DNA from: Deltaproteobacteria bacterium
Lineage (GTDB): Bacteria; UBA10199; SPLOWO2-01-44-7
Assembly (NCBI GenBank): GCA_030648035.1
Contig: JAUSII010000052.1
Coordinates: 1-43,406 of the forward strand
Length of the DNA: 43,406 nucleotides
Direction: 5' to 3'
The notes beneath the pieces are model-generated. The model was not told the DNA's origin, did not search any database, and worked only from the letters and a program-made list of their open reading frames with translations. Below, one piece after another: positions 34,052 to 42,752 of this stretch (the first letter of the stretch is position 1; each line of letters starts with the position of its first letter). Position numbers and translations under genes: made by a program.

Positions 34052-37000
34052 TGAGATCAATCGCCACTGCTTGGACTGCCGCAGAATGGGACCGGTCTTT
34101 CAAAATAGTTTTGGCCTTTTGCACAGCGTTACCATCTCCTTTGGCCAATGCATCAAGAGCGGCGCGAATTCTTTCGATGCCTTCCACAAGCTCCGCCGGT
34201 TTTTCAACATCGGAGCCATAGCGTGATACCCACTGTCGTTCCACATCCAGATGGATAATCAGGGAGAACTTCAGATCGACTTGCAACATCGACACTTCCG
34301 ACCGCAATATCAGTTGGCGGTAATCAGCCGGAGAGAGGATCTGCCTGGCGATTTGTTCAATGTGCGCCGGCGAAATATCTGTCTTTTCCGCAATGCGCTG
34401 GATGTTGCTCTTTCCCCGCCTCAAAAAATAGAACATCTGCGCAATCGGCTTGTATCCCAGAGAAACGCCGAACGCGGTGAAACGTACAGCCAGATACCCC
34501 ACTAGTTCTGCCGATTTTTTTTCTTCCAGCCGCCAACGTGCCTCTCTTTCTGCCACAAAGCGGCAGACGGTGACCAATAACGCCACATCATCACCCTTTT
34601 CTTTTTTATGAAATGTCTGCAGATCCTCCGCCGTAAACTGCCCGGGCAATAAAAATCGGGACAAAATATCGATAAAAAATTGTTCCTCCGGACATTGCTT
34701 GATCAATCCCTCTTTCACAATTTCCAGAATTTTTTCAGAGAGATCGGCGGAATTCAGATTGATTTCAAAACCTCTTCCAACAATAGAGCGCACCTCGCGC
34801 AAAGAACTCCGGATGGCCCTCTGCATTCGTGTCCTGCTTCCGTTTCGGACCCCTTCCCAACAAGCCATCACCATGTCGTCCAAAATATTTGAAAGTCTCT
34901 GTCTCTCTTCATTGCTCTCATACAAGAGTGCGACAAAAATATTTTCGCGCAGATAGTTTGAAACCTCTTTCAAAATAGGTTTCTCCCATTCTCCCCACGT
35001 CTCCCCTTCCAAAAATTTTACCCCGTTTTCCTCCGCTCTATTCGTTGCCCTTTCACCGAGTTCCAATGCTTCCTGACGCTCCTCCATTTCCAGCTCGGCC
35101 TCTGCAAGACCCTCGATACTAGCCACTCTGTCTCCAATGGCACCAGCCAGAGCCGTCTCGTGACTCTCAAGCAACGTCTGTTCTTCCCTGCGGCGACCCT
35201 CTTCGGCCTCCCATCGGCGGATGGCCCCTTCAAGCTGGGCCAAACTCACCTCTGGCGAATGGTTATATTCGATGGAGGCCCCTTCCGCTGTTGTGAAAAT
35301 ATTTACTTTGAGCCACGCATACAATGCAGAGAGATAGCCCGACTGTTTGGCTCGTTCACGAAATTCCGGCCCATGAGAAATATAGGTCATGAAAGCCTCG
35401 CAAAAAAGATCCCGCGGATTCGAACTGGAATAAGAGGTCAGAAGATGAAGGGGGAGTTCCCCCTCCGGAATGGTCAGCGTCCAGACCCGCCCTGTACCCA
35501 CCCAGGGATAAACCGCCATCACCTCTTCCTGAAGTTCTTCGGGAAAAGCCGCAAAGAGGGCCTCTCCCGCCTCGTGCAAAATCGTGTCATGAAAGAGCTG
35601 TCTCTCTTCCTCGTCCAATTGGGCAAACGGTTTATCGTGAATATGGTAGAAGTTAATGGCGCGATCCGCAGAAACATATTCCCCCACCCGCCCCCATTCG
35701 CGAACAAAATTACTTTGATCAAGAGGTGCAATGCTTCCCTTGCCGATAGTTTTAAGACCAGCCTCGCCACCCCCTTCTCTTGCGCGTGCCAATACAAACG
35801 GCGGCAGAGAATCAAAGGCCGCATGCAGTGCTGAAATTTCACCTGCCGACATTTTAAGAGAGCGAATGTCCAAAAAATTTGCGGCTTCAAAAGCGCCACC
35901 AGACAGTGGAAGATGAATAGAAAACCGTGCAGAAAAGGCGATACTCGCCTCTTCAATCAGTGACGCTTCCCCCTGGGTCTGCTCTATAACAACATCCAGC
36001 AATTTTTTCATGAACTGCTCCCCCAAAAACTCCTGCGCAAACGTGTTGTCATCCGATTCATCCGCTTCGGTTCCATAATGGACCTCTTGCATCCCTTCGT
36101 GCTGAAGATACGGATGATAAGGGACATATTCGATCGGCTCCCCATCCACATTGAAAAAAAGAATTCCACCTGCAAAAGGATTGAAATAAATTTTGGCGGG
36201 AGACGGCGTGTTAAGACAGGCTGGCAAGCGATCCAAAAGCCCGACCAATCGGACGATATCGGAGGGACGAAACGGAATATTTCTTCCCAGGTCCATCACC
36301 TCTTTATTCAGCAGAAATGCGGTCTGTCCCTCTTTTTTAAAAGCACCAAGCCCTGCGTTTGCCGATTCAGGATGTTTATTCCAGAGATGGGTGAAAAAGT
36401 GGCGATCGGAGAGGCGGGTTTTCAAAACAGCCTGCACCAAAGTGCGAACCGGTTTGGAGTAATAGGTATATTCGGTATGATCACTGGCACCGGTGACGCC
36501 CATGTATTGATAGGGATCGACAGCATAAATAGGGTTTCTATCCCTGCCCAAATCGTAGAATTCATCGGCCCATTCTATCCCGGTAACGGTCAGACGGTAG
36601 GGCATTACAATGCAATCCGGCTGCAACATTTTTTTGGGGACCCGATCGGTCAAAGAGACCAGCGCGACATCGAATGTGGTGACGTTCGGAAGGTGACGAT
36701 TCAAATCGGCCATGGTCTCCAACCGAAGAGTGGCGTTGCCCAAAGCAGACCGGAGGGCGGTTTCAAATAGAAAGAGCCCTTTTTCAAAAGAGACTCTTGC
36801 CGACAACCGGGTCAATAAATCATCTTCAGGATTTTTTCCCCACCGGGCCTTCATCATTGCCTGAACCGAATCAAACTCTCTGGCTTGACTCAAGCGATCG
36901 GCCACAACCATGGCCGATGCACTGGCCGCCGGAATGAGGGCCAAGCCACTCTTTTGTTCTGCCTCTCTGTCGAGTCGGAACAATTCGGCTTGTACCTCCG

Positions 37001-39350
37001 AAAAAGTTCCGGCCTCGCCGCGTTGCCAGTCGGCCCGTGCTTCACCAATTCCAACCGCAGAAGCCGCACCCCGCGTGTGCCAAACCGGAAGCCGCGTACC
37101 ATCTCCCAAAACAATCTGCATCATTCCGGTGGTGGGATCGACGGTTGCAGGGAGTTGGGCCAACCCCTGCCCACCGGACAAAACGGCCGCAAGGGCCGTG
37201 GTATTCACAGCGGTGTCGGGAGGAGAAGCCGCTTCCAAGGCGGGAATGTGCGAAGAAGATAGTGCATCAACTTCAGCACCGTGAAAAAGAGTATCTATCG
37301 ATTCTGCCGCCAAAGACTCCTCATCTCCAATCTCCGCGTCAACATCCATCTTAGCAATATGAGAGCCTCTTCTTAAAAGATCGCGGCCTTTGTCTGTGAG
37401 CGGAAATTTTTTCAGCAAGTCGATCATGTCCCGGGTCAGCAGTGTCGTCACTGTTTGGAGAACGGTATTTTCTGGAGAACCATCTGAAACATTGTGATGA
37501 CCCCGTAGCGGAGCAGTCAATGCCAGCTCCAAAACAGACTCGGCGACCGTGTCCCGTTGAGGATGCCCGAGCAGGTGAAGACTTAAAAGAATCTCCCGCA
37601 AAAAGAGGCCCCGATGCTCTCCACGGTCACCCTCCCGCTCCTGAATATCTTTTCTCAAGAGGAACACCAGGTTGGGACAGCGGGCGGTATCAAAATTTTC
37701 CCGTGCGAGAAAATGAAGAAGCAGGGCAAATTCGATGCGTTCAAAAGGGAATTCTTTGTGCGACCCGAGGCGCCCCAACAAACGGATAATTTGGGGAACA
37801 GCGTCATTTAACTTCTCACGATGGCCAAACAGAGAATACTGAACGAGGGCCCGATAATTTTTTAAAAGAACCTGCGCCTTCTTTTGGACATCAAAATCTC
37901 CCCATTCGGTTTCTGTATTCGCTTCATAGTCTGCATAGTCGAGACCGTTTAAAGATTTGCCGCTCAACATCGACGAAACTGAATCGAGATTGGGGAGAGG
38001 ATCGATCATGAAAGGGAAATCTTTGGCGATCTCATTTACCTGCAAAAGAGCGAGGGGATTTTTTTCTTCCAACCTCTCCCTGTGTGCCAGCTCGACAAAA
38101 ACCTCAACCAGAAGATTAAAAGCCGGACCCGTTTTTTGCTCCAATATTCTTTCAACCATTATTTCAAAAAGGCGGCGCGTTTTTGGAGCACCGCTGATCC
38201 AGGCCAGATCAGAGATCCAATCTTCGGCCTCTTTTTTGGAAGGAGAATGGCCGTTATGGAAAAACGCCATCGAGCCGAGAAGAGAAACGGCCACCGGCCA
38301 AGCCAAGGCGAGCGTCAAAGACAAACGGTATTTTTCAAAAACATCAAAACCGAATGAACGCCACTGCCCCCAAGCCATGAGAGTCTGCTCGATCGAAAGA
38401 TCGGCCTGTTGAAAATATCCGAGAAAAAGGGAGCCGTAGCGTCGAACCGCTTCTTTCTCCCCGGCCATTTGAGCGATCCACCGTGCCGTGCCCTGCGGGT
38501 CTTTATTGAACATAGGGTCACAGTCGCGCACCAGAGACAAAAATGCCCTTGACTGTCTTTGGAACAGGTCGCGTTGGCTCGCTGTGCCACGCCAAATACT
38601 TCCAAACGTTGTTGAAAAAACAGGTTTCAAAATTTCAAATACAGCACGCGCCTCGTGTGGAGGAAGTGTGTCCATGGCAATGATCAAGTCGAGAAAATAA
38701 ATGGAAAAAATACTTTCAAAATTTTCAACAATCGTGGCGGCCATGGTGGGATAGTGTCTCCCCAATACCGCGGCGGCCATGAACACAATCACATCATTTT
38801 TTTTGTTGAAAAGCTGCATGGCAGGAAGCGCCAGCTCCGGGTGATGATAAGCCAGTTGAAATATCAGAGGGGCCTGTTCCCTCAAAAAAAGGTGTGTTTT
38901 ATTTTTGGTAAAATGTTGCGCCTCCAGAATAAAATCAAGCCCCTCTTCCCCCCGATGCTGTAAAACGAGAAAGAGGGAGGCCCAAAGGGCTGATGGAATG
39001 TCGGATTTTCTCAAATCCTCCAGCGCTGTTTCATAACGCTCTCCTTCAGAAGGAGGGCCAAGAAGTGTCGCTATTTTTCGAACAATCGCCGCCTGCAAAT
39101 CATTCCTTTTTGGAAATAGGTCGTGGTTTTGTTTTATTTTTTCTGATGGATAACCGGCTAAAAGAACCTGCAGAGAGACGCTGGCCTGCTGAAAAGCATC
39201 CCCATCCACCTTCAACGGCAAAACCATGGTGCTGGCGACATCCGCCCATACCTCCACACCACCGGATTGAATGGTGTTTTGGACCGTTAAGGGAAGTGCC
39301 GTCCACATGCCCCATGCAGAAAGGGCCCCTTGTAGCGCTGTAGAATCCAT
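34035..39350 (-). CDS. Giant 1771-residue protein with gluzincin-like domain of HEAGE type
   Basis: A 1771-residue protein with no signal peptide and no clear membrane helix. Residues 1-700 are helical, repeat-like (HEAT/ARM flavour; LFLREQAPLIFQLAYHHPEL). A mixed region follows (about 720-1150). The next domain is like the ATLF/gluzincin peptidases of toxins: LPPFVLARARE, then LHEAGEALFA with H1259, E1260 and E1263, and the glutamate helix DLFCEAFMTYISHGPEF with E1318. The second zinc-binding His of HExxH is replaced by Glu. The C-terminal 350 residues are helical and charged. ATG 39350 has AAAGGA at good spacing and the sigma-28-like motif about 30 bp upstream. An effector or toxin role is inference. 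Confidence 0.7.
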   Translation of the reverse strand: MDSTALQGALSAWGMWTALPLTVQNTIQSGGVEVWADVASTMVLPLKVDGDAFQQASVSLQVLLAGYPSEKIKQNHDLFPKRNDLQAAIVRKIATLLGPPSEGERYETALEDLRKSDIPSALWASLFLVLQHRGEEGLDFILEAQHFTKNKTHLFLREQAPLIFQLAYHHPELALPAMQLFNKKNDVIVFMAAAVLGRHYPTMAATIVENFESIFSIYFLDLIIAMDTLPPHEARAVFEILKPVFSTTFGSIWRGTASQRDLFQRQSRAFLSLVRDCDPMFNKDPQGTARWIAQMAGEKEAVRRYGSLFLGYFQQADLSIEQTLMAWGQWRSFGFDVFEKYRLSLTLALAWPVAVSLLGSMAFFHNGHSPSKKEAEDWISDLAWISGAPKTRRLFEIMVERILEQKTGPAFNLLVEVFVELAHRERLEEKNPLALLQVNEIAKDFPFMIDPLPNLDSVSSMLSGKSLNGLDYADYEANTETEWGDFDVQKKAQVLLKNYRALVQYSLFGHREKLNDAVPQIIRLLGRLGSHKEFPFERIEFALLLHFLARENFDTARCPNLVFLLRKDIQEREGDRGEHRGLFLREILLSLHLLGHPQRDTVAESVLELALTAPLRGHHNVSDGSPENTVLQTVTTLLTRDMIDLLKKFPLTDKGRDLLRRGSHIAKMDVDAEIGDEESLAAESIDTLFHGAEVDALSSSHIPALEAASPPDTAVNTTALAAVLSGGQGLAQLPATVDPTTGMMQIVLGDGTRLPVWHTRGAASAVGIGEARADWQRGEAGTFSEVQAELFRLDREAEQKSGLALIPAASASAMVVADRLSQAREFDSVQAMMKARWGKNPEDDLLTRLSARVSFEKGLFLFETALRSALGNATLRLETMADLNRHLPNVTTFDVALVSLTDRVPKKMLQPDCIVMPYRLTVTGIEWADEFYDLGRDRNPIYAVDPYQYMGVTGASDHTEYTYYSKPVRTLVQAVLKTRLSDRHFFTHLWNKHPESANAGLGAFKKEGQTAFLLNKEVMDLGRNIPFRPSDIVRLVGLLDRLPACLNTPSPAKIYFNPFAGGILFFNVDGEPIEYVPYHPYLQHEGMQEVHYGTEADESDDNTFAQEFLGEQFMKKLLDVVIEQTQGEASLIEEASIAFSARFSIHLPLSGGAFEAANFLDIRSLKMSAGEISALHAAFDSLPPFVLARAREGGGEAGLKTIGKGSIAPLDQSNFVREWGRVGEYVSADRAINFYHIHDKPFAQLDEEERQLFHDTILHEAGEALFAAFPEELQEEVMAVYPWVGTGRVWTLTIPEGELPLHLLTSYSSSNPRDLFCEAFMTYISHGPEFRERAKQSGYLSALYAWLKVNIFTTAEGASIEYNHSPEVSLAQLEGAIRRWEAEEGRRREEQTLLESHETALAGAIGDRVASIEGLAEAELEMEERQEALELGERATNRAEENGVKFLEGETWGEWEKPILKEVSNYLRENIFVALLYESNEERQRLSNILDDMVMACWEGVRNGSRTRMQRAIRSSLREVRSIVGRGFEINLNSADLSEKILEIVKEGLIKQCPEEQFFIDILSRFLLPGQFTAEDLQTFHKKEKGDDVALLVTVCRFVAEREARWRLEEKKSAELVGYLAVRFTAFGVSLGYKPIAQMFYFLRRGKSNIQRIAEKTDISPAHIEQIARQILSPADYRQLILRSEVSMLQVDLKFSLIIHLDVERQWVSRYGSDVEKPAELVEGIERIRAALDALAKGDGNAVQKAKTILKDRSHSAAVQAVAIDLTKRQE

Positions 39351-39380
39351 CGATTTGTCCTTTTAATACCTTATATTTAC

Positions 39381-39407
39381 TTTTCGGCAAATTTCAGAAA
39401 AAGTTGC
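39381..39407 (-). promoter_or_regulatory. Sigma-28-like promoter of the giant 1771-aa gene
   Basis: GCAAC-N14-GCCGAAAA on the minus strand, with the same spacing as the elements at 28327 and 31122. The predicted start near 39374 leaves a leader of about 24 bases containing AAAGGA. It is back-to-back with the motif at 39441. Confidence 0.6.
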
Positions 39408-39440
39408 TTGGGGCTGCAAAATAATAATGCAAAATAATAA

Positions 39441-39467
39441 GCAACCTTTTTGAAGTTTGGCCGATAT
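39441..39467 (+). promoter_or_regulatory. Sigma-28-like promoter of the 117-aa gene
   Basis: GCAAC-N14-GCCGATAT on the plus strand, the same spacing as the others. The predicted start near 39474 leaves a leader of about 24 bases with AAGGAGG before ATG 39498. Together with 39381-39407 it makes a divergent promoter pair with about 33 bp between the two motifs. Confidence 0.6.
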
Positions 39468-39497
39468 ACAGGTTGTCACTTAAACAAGGAGGTTTTT

Positions 39498-39851
39498 ATG
39501 ATCGGAGCAGGAAAAGGAGCTAGAACAGTGGAACGGATGCAATCACACCAACGCTGGCTTGATGAGTCGAGGAGTAAGATGGAAAGACTACAACGCGCGC
39601 AAGCCCAAAGCCAATGTGCCAGCCAAGTGGCTGCAGAAAGAGCCAAAGCCGAGGAGTTTCGCAACGAAATGAGAGAGGCCAAGGGCGAGAAGCTCGATGT
39701 CCAAATACAATTGAGTCACGCCAGAGACTGTTTCTCAACCGAAAGCACTCCGGAAGAGAAACTACAATGCGTTGAAAAAGCTATAGCAGTGGATGAACCG
39801 AAGAAACCAGATGCAAAGAATGCCAAAAAGCATCGGAAATTAAAAGAGTAA
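39498..39851 (+). CDS. Small charged coiled-coil protein, unknown function
   Basis: A 117-residue, highly charged, probably all-helical protein (SKMERLQRAQAQSQCASQVA; RAKAEEFRNEMREAKGEKLD) with two cysteines in the C-terminal half (DCFSTES, LQCVEKA) and a lysine-rich tail. A perfect AAGGAGG ribosome binding site precedes the ATG. It shares its control motif with the divergent 1771-residue gene, so it may be a chaperone or partner of that protein, by inference only. After its stop, TAAAAGAGTAAGAGT is repeated in tandem (39841-39872). Confidence 0.65.
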   Translation: MIGAGKGARTVERMQSHQRWLDESRSKMERLQRAQAQSQCASQVAAERAKAEEFRNEMREAKGEKLDVQIQLSHARDCFSTESTPEEKLQCVEKAIAVDEPKKPDAKNAKKHRKLKE

Positions 39852-39909
39852 GAGTGCTAAAAGAGTAAGAGTTGCCAAGGCATAATTCGGATGCTATAGC
39901 CCGCCAACT

Positions 39910-41352
39910 ATGGCATTCGCTTCTCTCAAGGATTTTGTCGCCTTTCTCGAAGAACGGGGCGAATTAAAAAGGATTTCTTTTCCCGTCAGCTCCAAATTGG
40001 AAATCACTGAAATCGCCGACCGTCTCGTCAAAAAAAACGGCCCCGCCCTTCTGTTTGAAAATGTCACCGGCTCCCCCTTTCCTGTTTTGATCAATGCGAT
40101 CGGCACAGAACAGAGAATGGCGTGGGCGTTGGGGGTTGAAAAACTGGATGACCTGGCGGGGGAATTGGCGGAGCTTATCCAGACCCAGCCACCGGAGGGG
40201 TTGATCGACAAAATCAAAATGATCCCCAAGCTCACCCGTGTCGCCTCGCTCATGCCCAAAAAAATAAGTTCTGCCCCGTGTCAGGAAAAAATAATGGATC
40301 CGGTCGATTTGTCCCAGCTCCCCATTCTCCATTGCTGGCCCAAAGACCCGGCCCCATTCATCACGTTTGGAATGGTCATTACCAAAGACCCCGACACGAA
40401 CATCCGCAACGTCGGCATCTATCGCATGCAGGTGCTCGACAAAAAATCGACCGCCATGCACTGGCAGATTCACAAAACAGGGCGACGTCATTTTGAACGC
40501 TACCGCGAACTCGGAGAAAAAATGCCGGTGGCCGTGGCGATCGGCGGCGATCCCGCGCATACCTGGTCTGCGTGCGCGCCCATGCCCGACAACGTCGACG
40601 AATTTTTGCTCTCCGGCTTCTGCAGAAAAAAATCGGTGGAGCTGGTGAAATGCAAAACAAATGATCTCTATGTGCCCGCCGATGCCGATTTTATTCTGGA
40701 AGGTTATGTCGATCCGAAAGAGGACTTTGTGACGGAGGGGCCCTTCGGCGATCACACCGGTTATTACACGCCGCCGGAAATGTTCCCCCGCTTTCATGTG
40801 ACGGCCATCACCCATCGCGAAAATCCGATCTATTTCACCACCATCGTCGGCAGACCGCCCATGGAAGACGGCGCGATGGGCAAAGCGGTGGAGCGCATTT
40901 TTTTGCCTCTGCTCCGGCTGACTTTCCCTGAAGTGGTCGATATGCATGTGCCGGCGGTCGGCTGTTTTCACAATCTGGCCATCATCTCCATTCGCAAACA
41001 ATATCCGGGCCACGCGAGAAAAATGATGAACAGCCTCTGGGGCATGGGGCAGATGATGACGAACAAGTGTCTGGTGATTGTCGATCACGATGTGAACGTG
41101 CAGGATCTCTACGAAGTGGTCTGGCGCATCACCAACAATATCGATGCCCGTCGCGACATCACCTTTGCAGAGGGTCCGGTCGATCATCTCGATCACGCCA
41201 GCCCGCACCAGTTCGTCGGATCGAAAATGGGAATCGACGCCACACGAAAAATTCCGGAAGAAGAATATTATCGCCGCTGGCCCGAAGATGTGGTGATGGA
41301 TGAAGAAATTAAAAACAGGGTGGATCAGATGTGGAGCAAGCTTGGGCTATAG
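39910..41352 (+). CDS. mqnL: UbiD-family decarboxylase, menaquinone (MqnL) type
   Basis: A 480-residue UbiD-family enzyme that uses prenylated FMN to decarboxylate the naphthoate intermediate of the futalosine route. Landmarks are the N-terminal SLKDFVAFLEERGELKRI, the central VGIYRMQVLDKKSTAMHW and the prFMN/acid motif EGPFGDHTGYYTPPE, followed by HRENPIYFTTIVGRPPMED. It is followed by menG, ubiX and mqnP on the same strand, the expected set. The UbiX product supplies its cofactor. Classical ubiquinone UbiD is an alternative, but the neighbours favour menaquinone. Confidence 0.9.
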   Translation: MAFASLKDFVAFLEERGELKRISFPVSSKLEITEIADRLVKKNGPALLFENVTGSPFPVLINAIGTEQRMAWALGVEKLDDLAGELAELIQTQPPEGLIDKIKMIPKLTRVASLMPKKISSAPCQEKIMDPVDLSQLPILHCWPKDPAPFITFGMVITKDPDTNIRNVGIYRMQVLDKKSTAMHWQIHKTGRRHFERYRELGEKMPVAVAIGGDPAHTWSACAPMPDNVDEFLLSGFCRKKSVELVKCKTNDLYVPADADFILEGYVDPKEDFVTEGPFGDHTGYYTPPEMFPRFHVTAITHRENPIYFTTIVGRPPMEDGAMGKAVERIFLPLLRLTFPEVVDMHVPAVGCFHNLAIISIRKQYPGHARKMMNSLWGMGQMMTNKCLVIVDHDVNVQDLYEVVWRITNNIDARRDITFAEGPVDHLDHASPHQFVGSKMGIDATRKIPEEEYYRRWPEDVVMDEEIKNRVDQMWSKLGL

Positions 41353-41356
41353 GATA

Positions 41357-41418
41357 GTGCGATAGTGCGATGGTACTTAGTACTTAGAATTTGCACCAAG
41401 TACCAAGCACTATCGCAC
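41357..41418. repeat. Hairpin repeat between ubiD and menG
   Basis: The left arm GTGCGATAGTGC..GGTACTTAG (41357-41380) pairs with AAGTACCAAGCACTATCGCAC (right arm 41396-41418) with one small bulge. The same words occur between rodA and mrdA (11612-11646). It could form a strong RNA hairpin within the operon. Confidence 0.65.
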
Positions 41419-41440
41419 TCCATCCTCGCACCATAATATT

Positions 41441-42124
41441 ATGAATGTTCGCGAATTATTCGGCAACATCAGCGGCACCTATGACCTGCTCAACCGGGTC
41501 TTGAGCTTTGGCACCGACAAGCGCTGGCGCAAAAAGGGGGTCTCTCTTTTGCCGCACGGAAAAAATCTCAACATCCTCGATCTCGCCAGCGGCACGCTCG
41601 ACCTCGCCCTGCAATATGCCAAAGAGGGCGCGGGCGAAGTCTGGTGTCTCGACTTTGCATTGCCCATGTTGCTCACCGGCAAGATGAAAGTCTCTCCCCT
41701 GTTGGACGAGCGACTCCATCTGATCTGCAGTGACGGACTCAAAATTCCATTCCCCGATCATTTTTTTGATGCGGCCATGTGCGCGTGGGGGATGCGCAAC
41801 CTTCCCGATCACAAGGCGGCCCTCTGCGAATTGCAGAGAGTTTTGAAACCGGGAGGCTCGCTGATGATCATCGATTTTTTCAAACCCAACCGCACCTTCA
41901 GCAAAATATTTTCAAAAACCTACGGCCGTTATGTGATGCCGACTCTGGGCGGGTGGATTTCCAGAGACAAGGCGGCCTACAATTATCTCCACCGATCCAT
42001 TGAAAACTTTTTGAGCCGCCAGCAGTTTGAAGATCTGCTGGAGAGAAACGGGTTTGATGTGATCGAAGCCAAAGACCTGACTGGCGGCATTTCTTCACTT
42101 CTGCTTGCAAATGCGCATGATTAA
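41441..42124 (+). CDS. menG: Demethylmenaquinone methyltransferase (UbiE/MenG)
   Basis: A 227-residue SAM-dependent methyltransferase of the UbiE/MenG family, which performs the final C-methylation giving menaquinone. Family features include YDLLNRVLSFGTDKRWRKKG at the N-terminus, the SAM motif ILDLASGTLDLALQYA and the FDAAMCAWGMRNLPD and RVLKPGGSLMIIDF motifs. The last bases overlap the next gene (ubiX), so translation is coupled. Confidence 0.93.
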   Translation: MNVRELFGNISGTYDLLNRVLSFGTDKRWRKKGVSLLPHGKNLNILDLASGTLDLALQYAKEGAGEVWCLDFALPMLLTGKMKVSPLLDERLHLICSDGLKIPFPDHFFDAAMCAWGMRNLPDHKAALCELQRVLKPGGSLMIIDFFKPNRTFSKIFSKTYGRYVMPTLGGWISRDKAAYNYLHRSIENFLSRQQFEDLLERNGFDVIEAKDLTGGISSLLLANAHD

Positions 42125-42674
42125 AAAAATTGTCATCGCCATCTCCGGAGCCAGCGGATCGATTTATCCCAAACGCCTTCTCGACGCCCTCGTGCAGACA
42201 CCGCACACCGTGGCGATTGTGATGAGCGAGCACGCGAGACAAATCTGGAACGAGGAACTGGAAAGTTGGCCGATTGAAAAATATGACCGCCCCGTTTATG
42301 GCATCAAAGATTTTTCGGTGCCGTTTGTGAGCGGGTCGAACGCGTGGGATGCGTGCGTGGTGATTCCCGCAAGCATGGGGATGATCGGGCGCATCGCACA
42401 CGGTTATTCCGACGATGCGATTGCGCGCACCGCCGATGTGCAACTCAAAGAGCGCAAGCAATTGATATTGATGCCGCGTGAAACGCCCTACAATCTGATC
42501 CACATTGAAAACATGAAACTCCTGACACTGGCGGGGGCCCTGATTCTGCCAGCCTCACCCTCTTTTTATTCGAAACCGAAAACATTGGAAGAAGCGGTCG
42601 ACACCGTCATCGCCCGGGTGCTGGATCATCTGGGTGTTGAAAATAATTTGAGAAAGAGGTGGAGTGATGAATAA
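42117..42674 (+). CDS. ubiX: Flavin prenyltransferase UbiX
   Basis: A 185-residue UbiX (MqnM type) that attaches a dimethylallyl unit to FMN to make the prenylated FMN cofactor of the UbiD enzyme encoded at 39910. Motifs: KKIVIAISGASGSIYPKRLL for the flavin-binding loop, VIPASMGMIGRIAHGYSDD and LMPRETPYNLIHIENM. ATG 42117 overlaps the menG stop; ATG 42111 is two codons upstream and also possible. Confidence 0.93.
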   Translation: MIKKIVIAISGASGSIYPKRLLDALVQTPHTVAIVMSEHARQIWNEELESWPIEKYDRPVYGIKDFSVPFVSGSNAWDACVVIPASMGMIGRIAHGYSDDAIARTADVQLKERKQLILMPRETPYNLIHIENMKLLTLAGALILPASPSFYSKPKTLEEAVDTVIARVLDHLGVENNLRKRWSDE

Positions 42675-42752
42675 TTTGTCATTGCGAGGCCCGAAGGGCC
42701 GAAGCAATCCCGGGATCGCCACGTCGTCCTTTGGACTCCTCGCGATGACAAA
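42675..42752. repeat. Dispersed palindromic repeat between ubiX and mqnP
   Basis: TTTGTCATTGCGAGGCCCGA on the left, CCTCGCGATGACAAAA on the right, with an internal GGCCCGAAGGGCC hairpin and GAAGCAATCCCGGGAT. It belongs to the family at 14842 and 32809. Its right end supplies the ATGACA used as the mqnP start. Confidence 0.8.
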
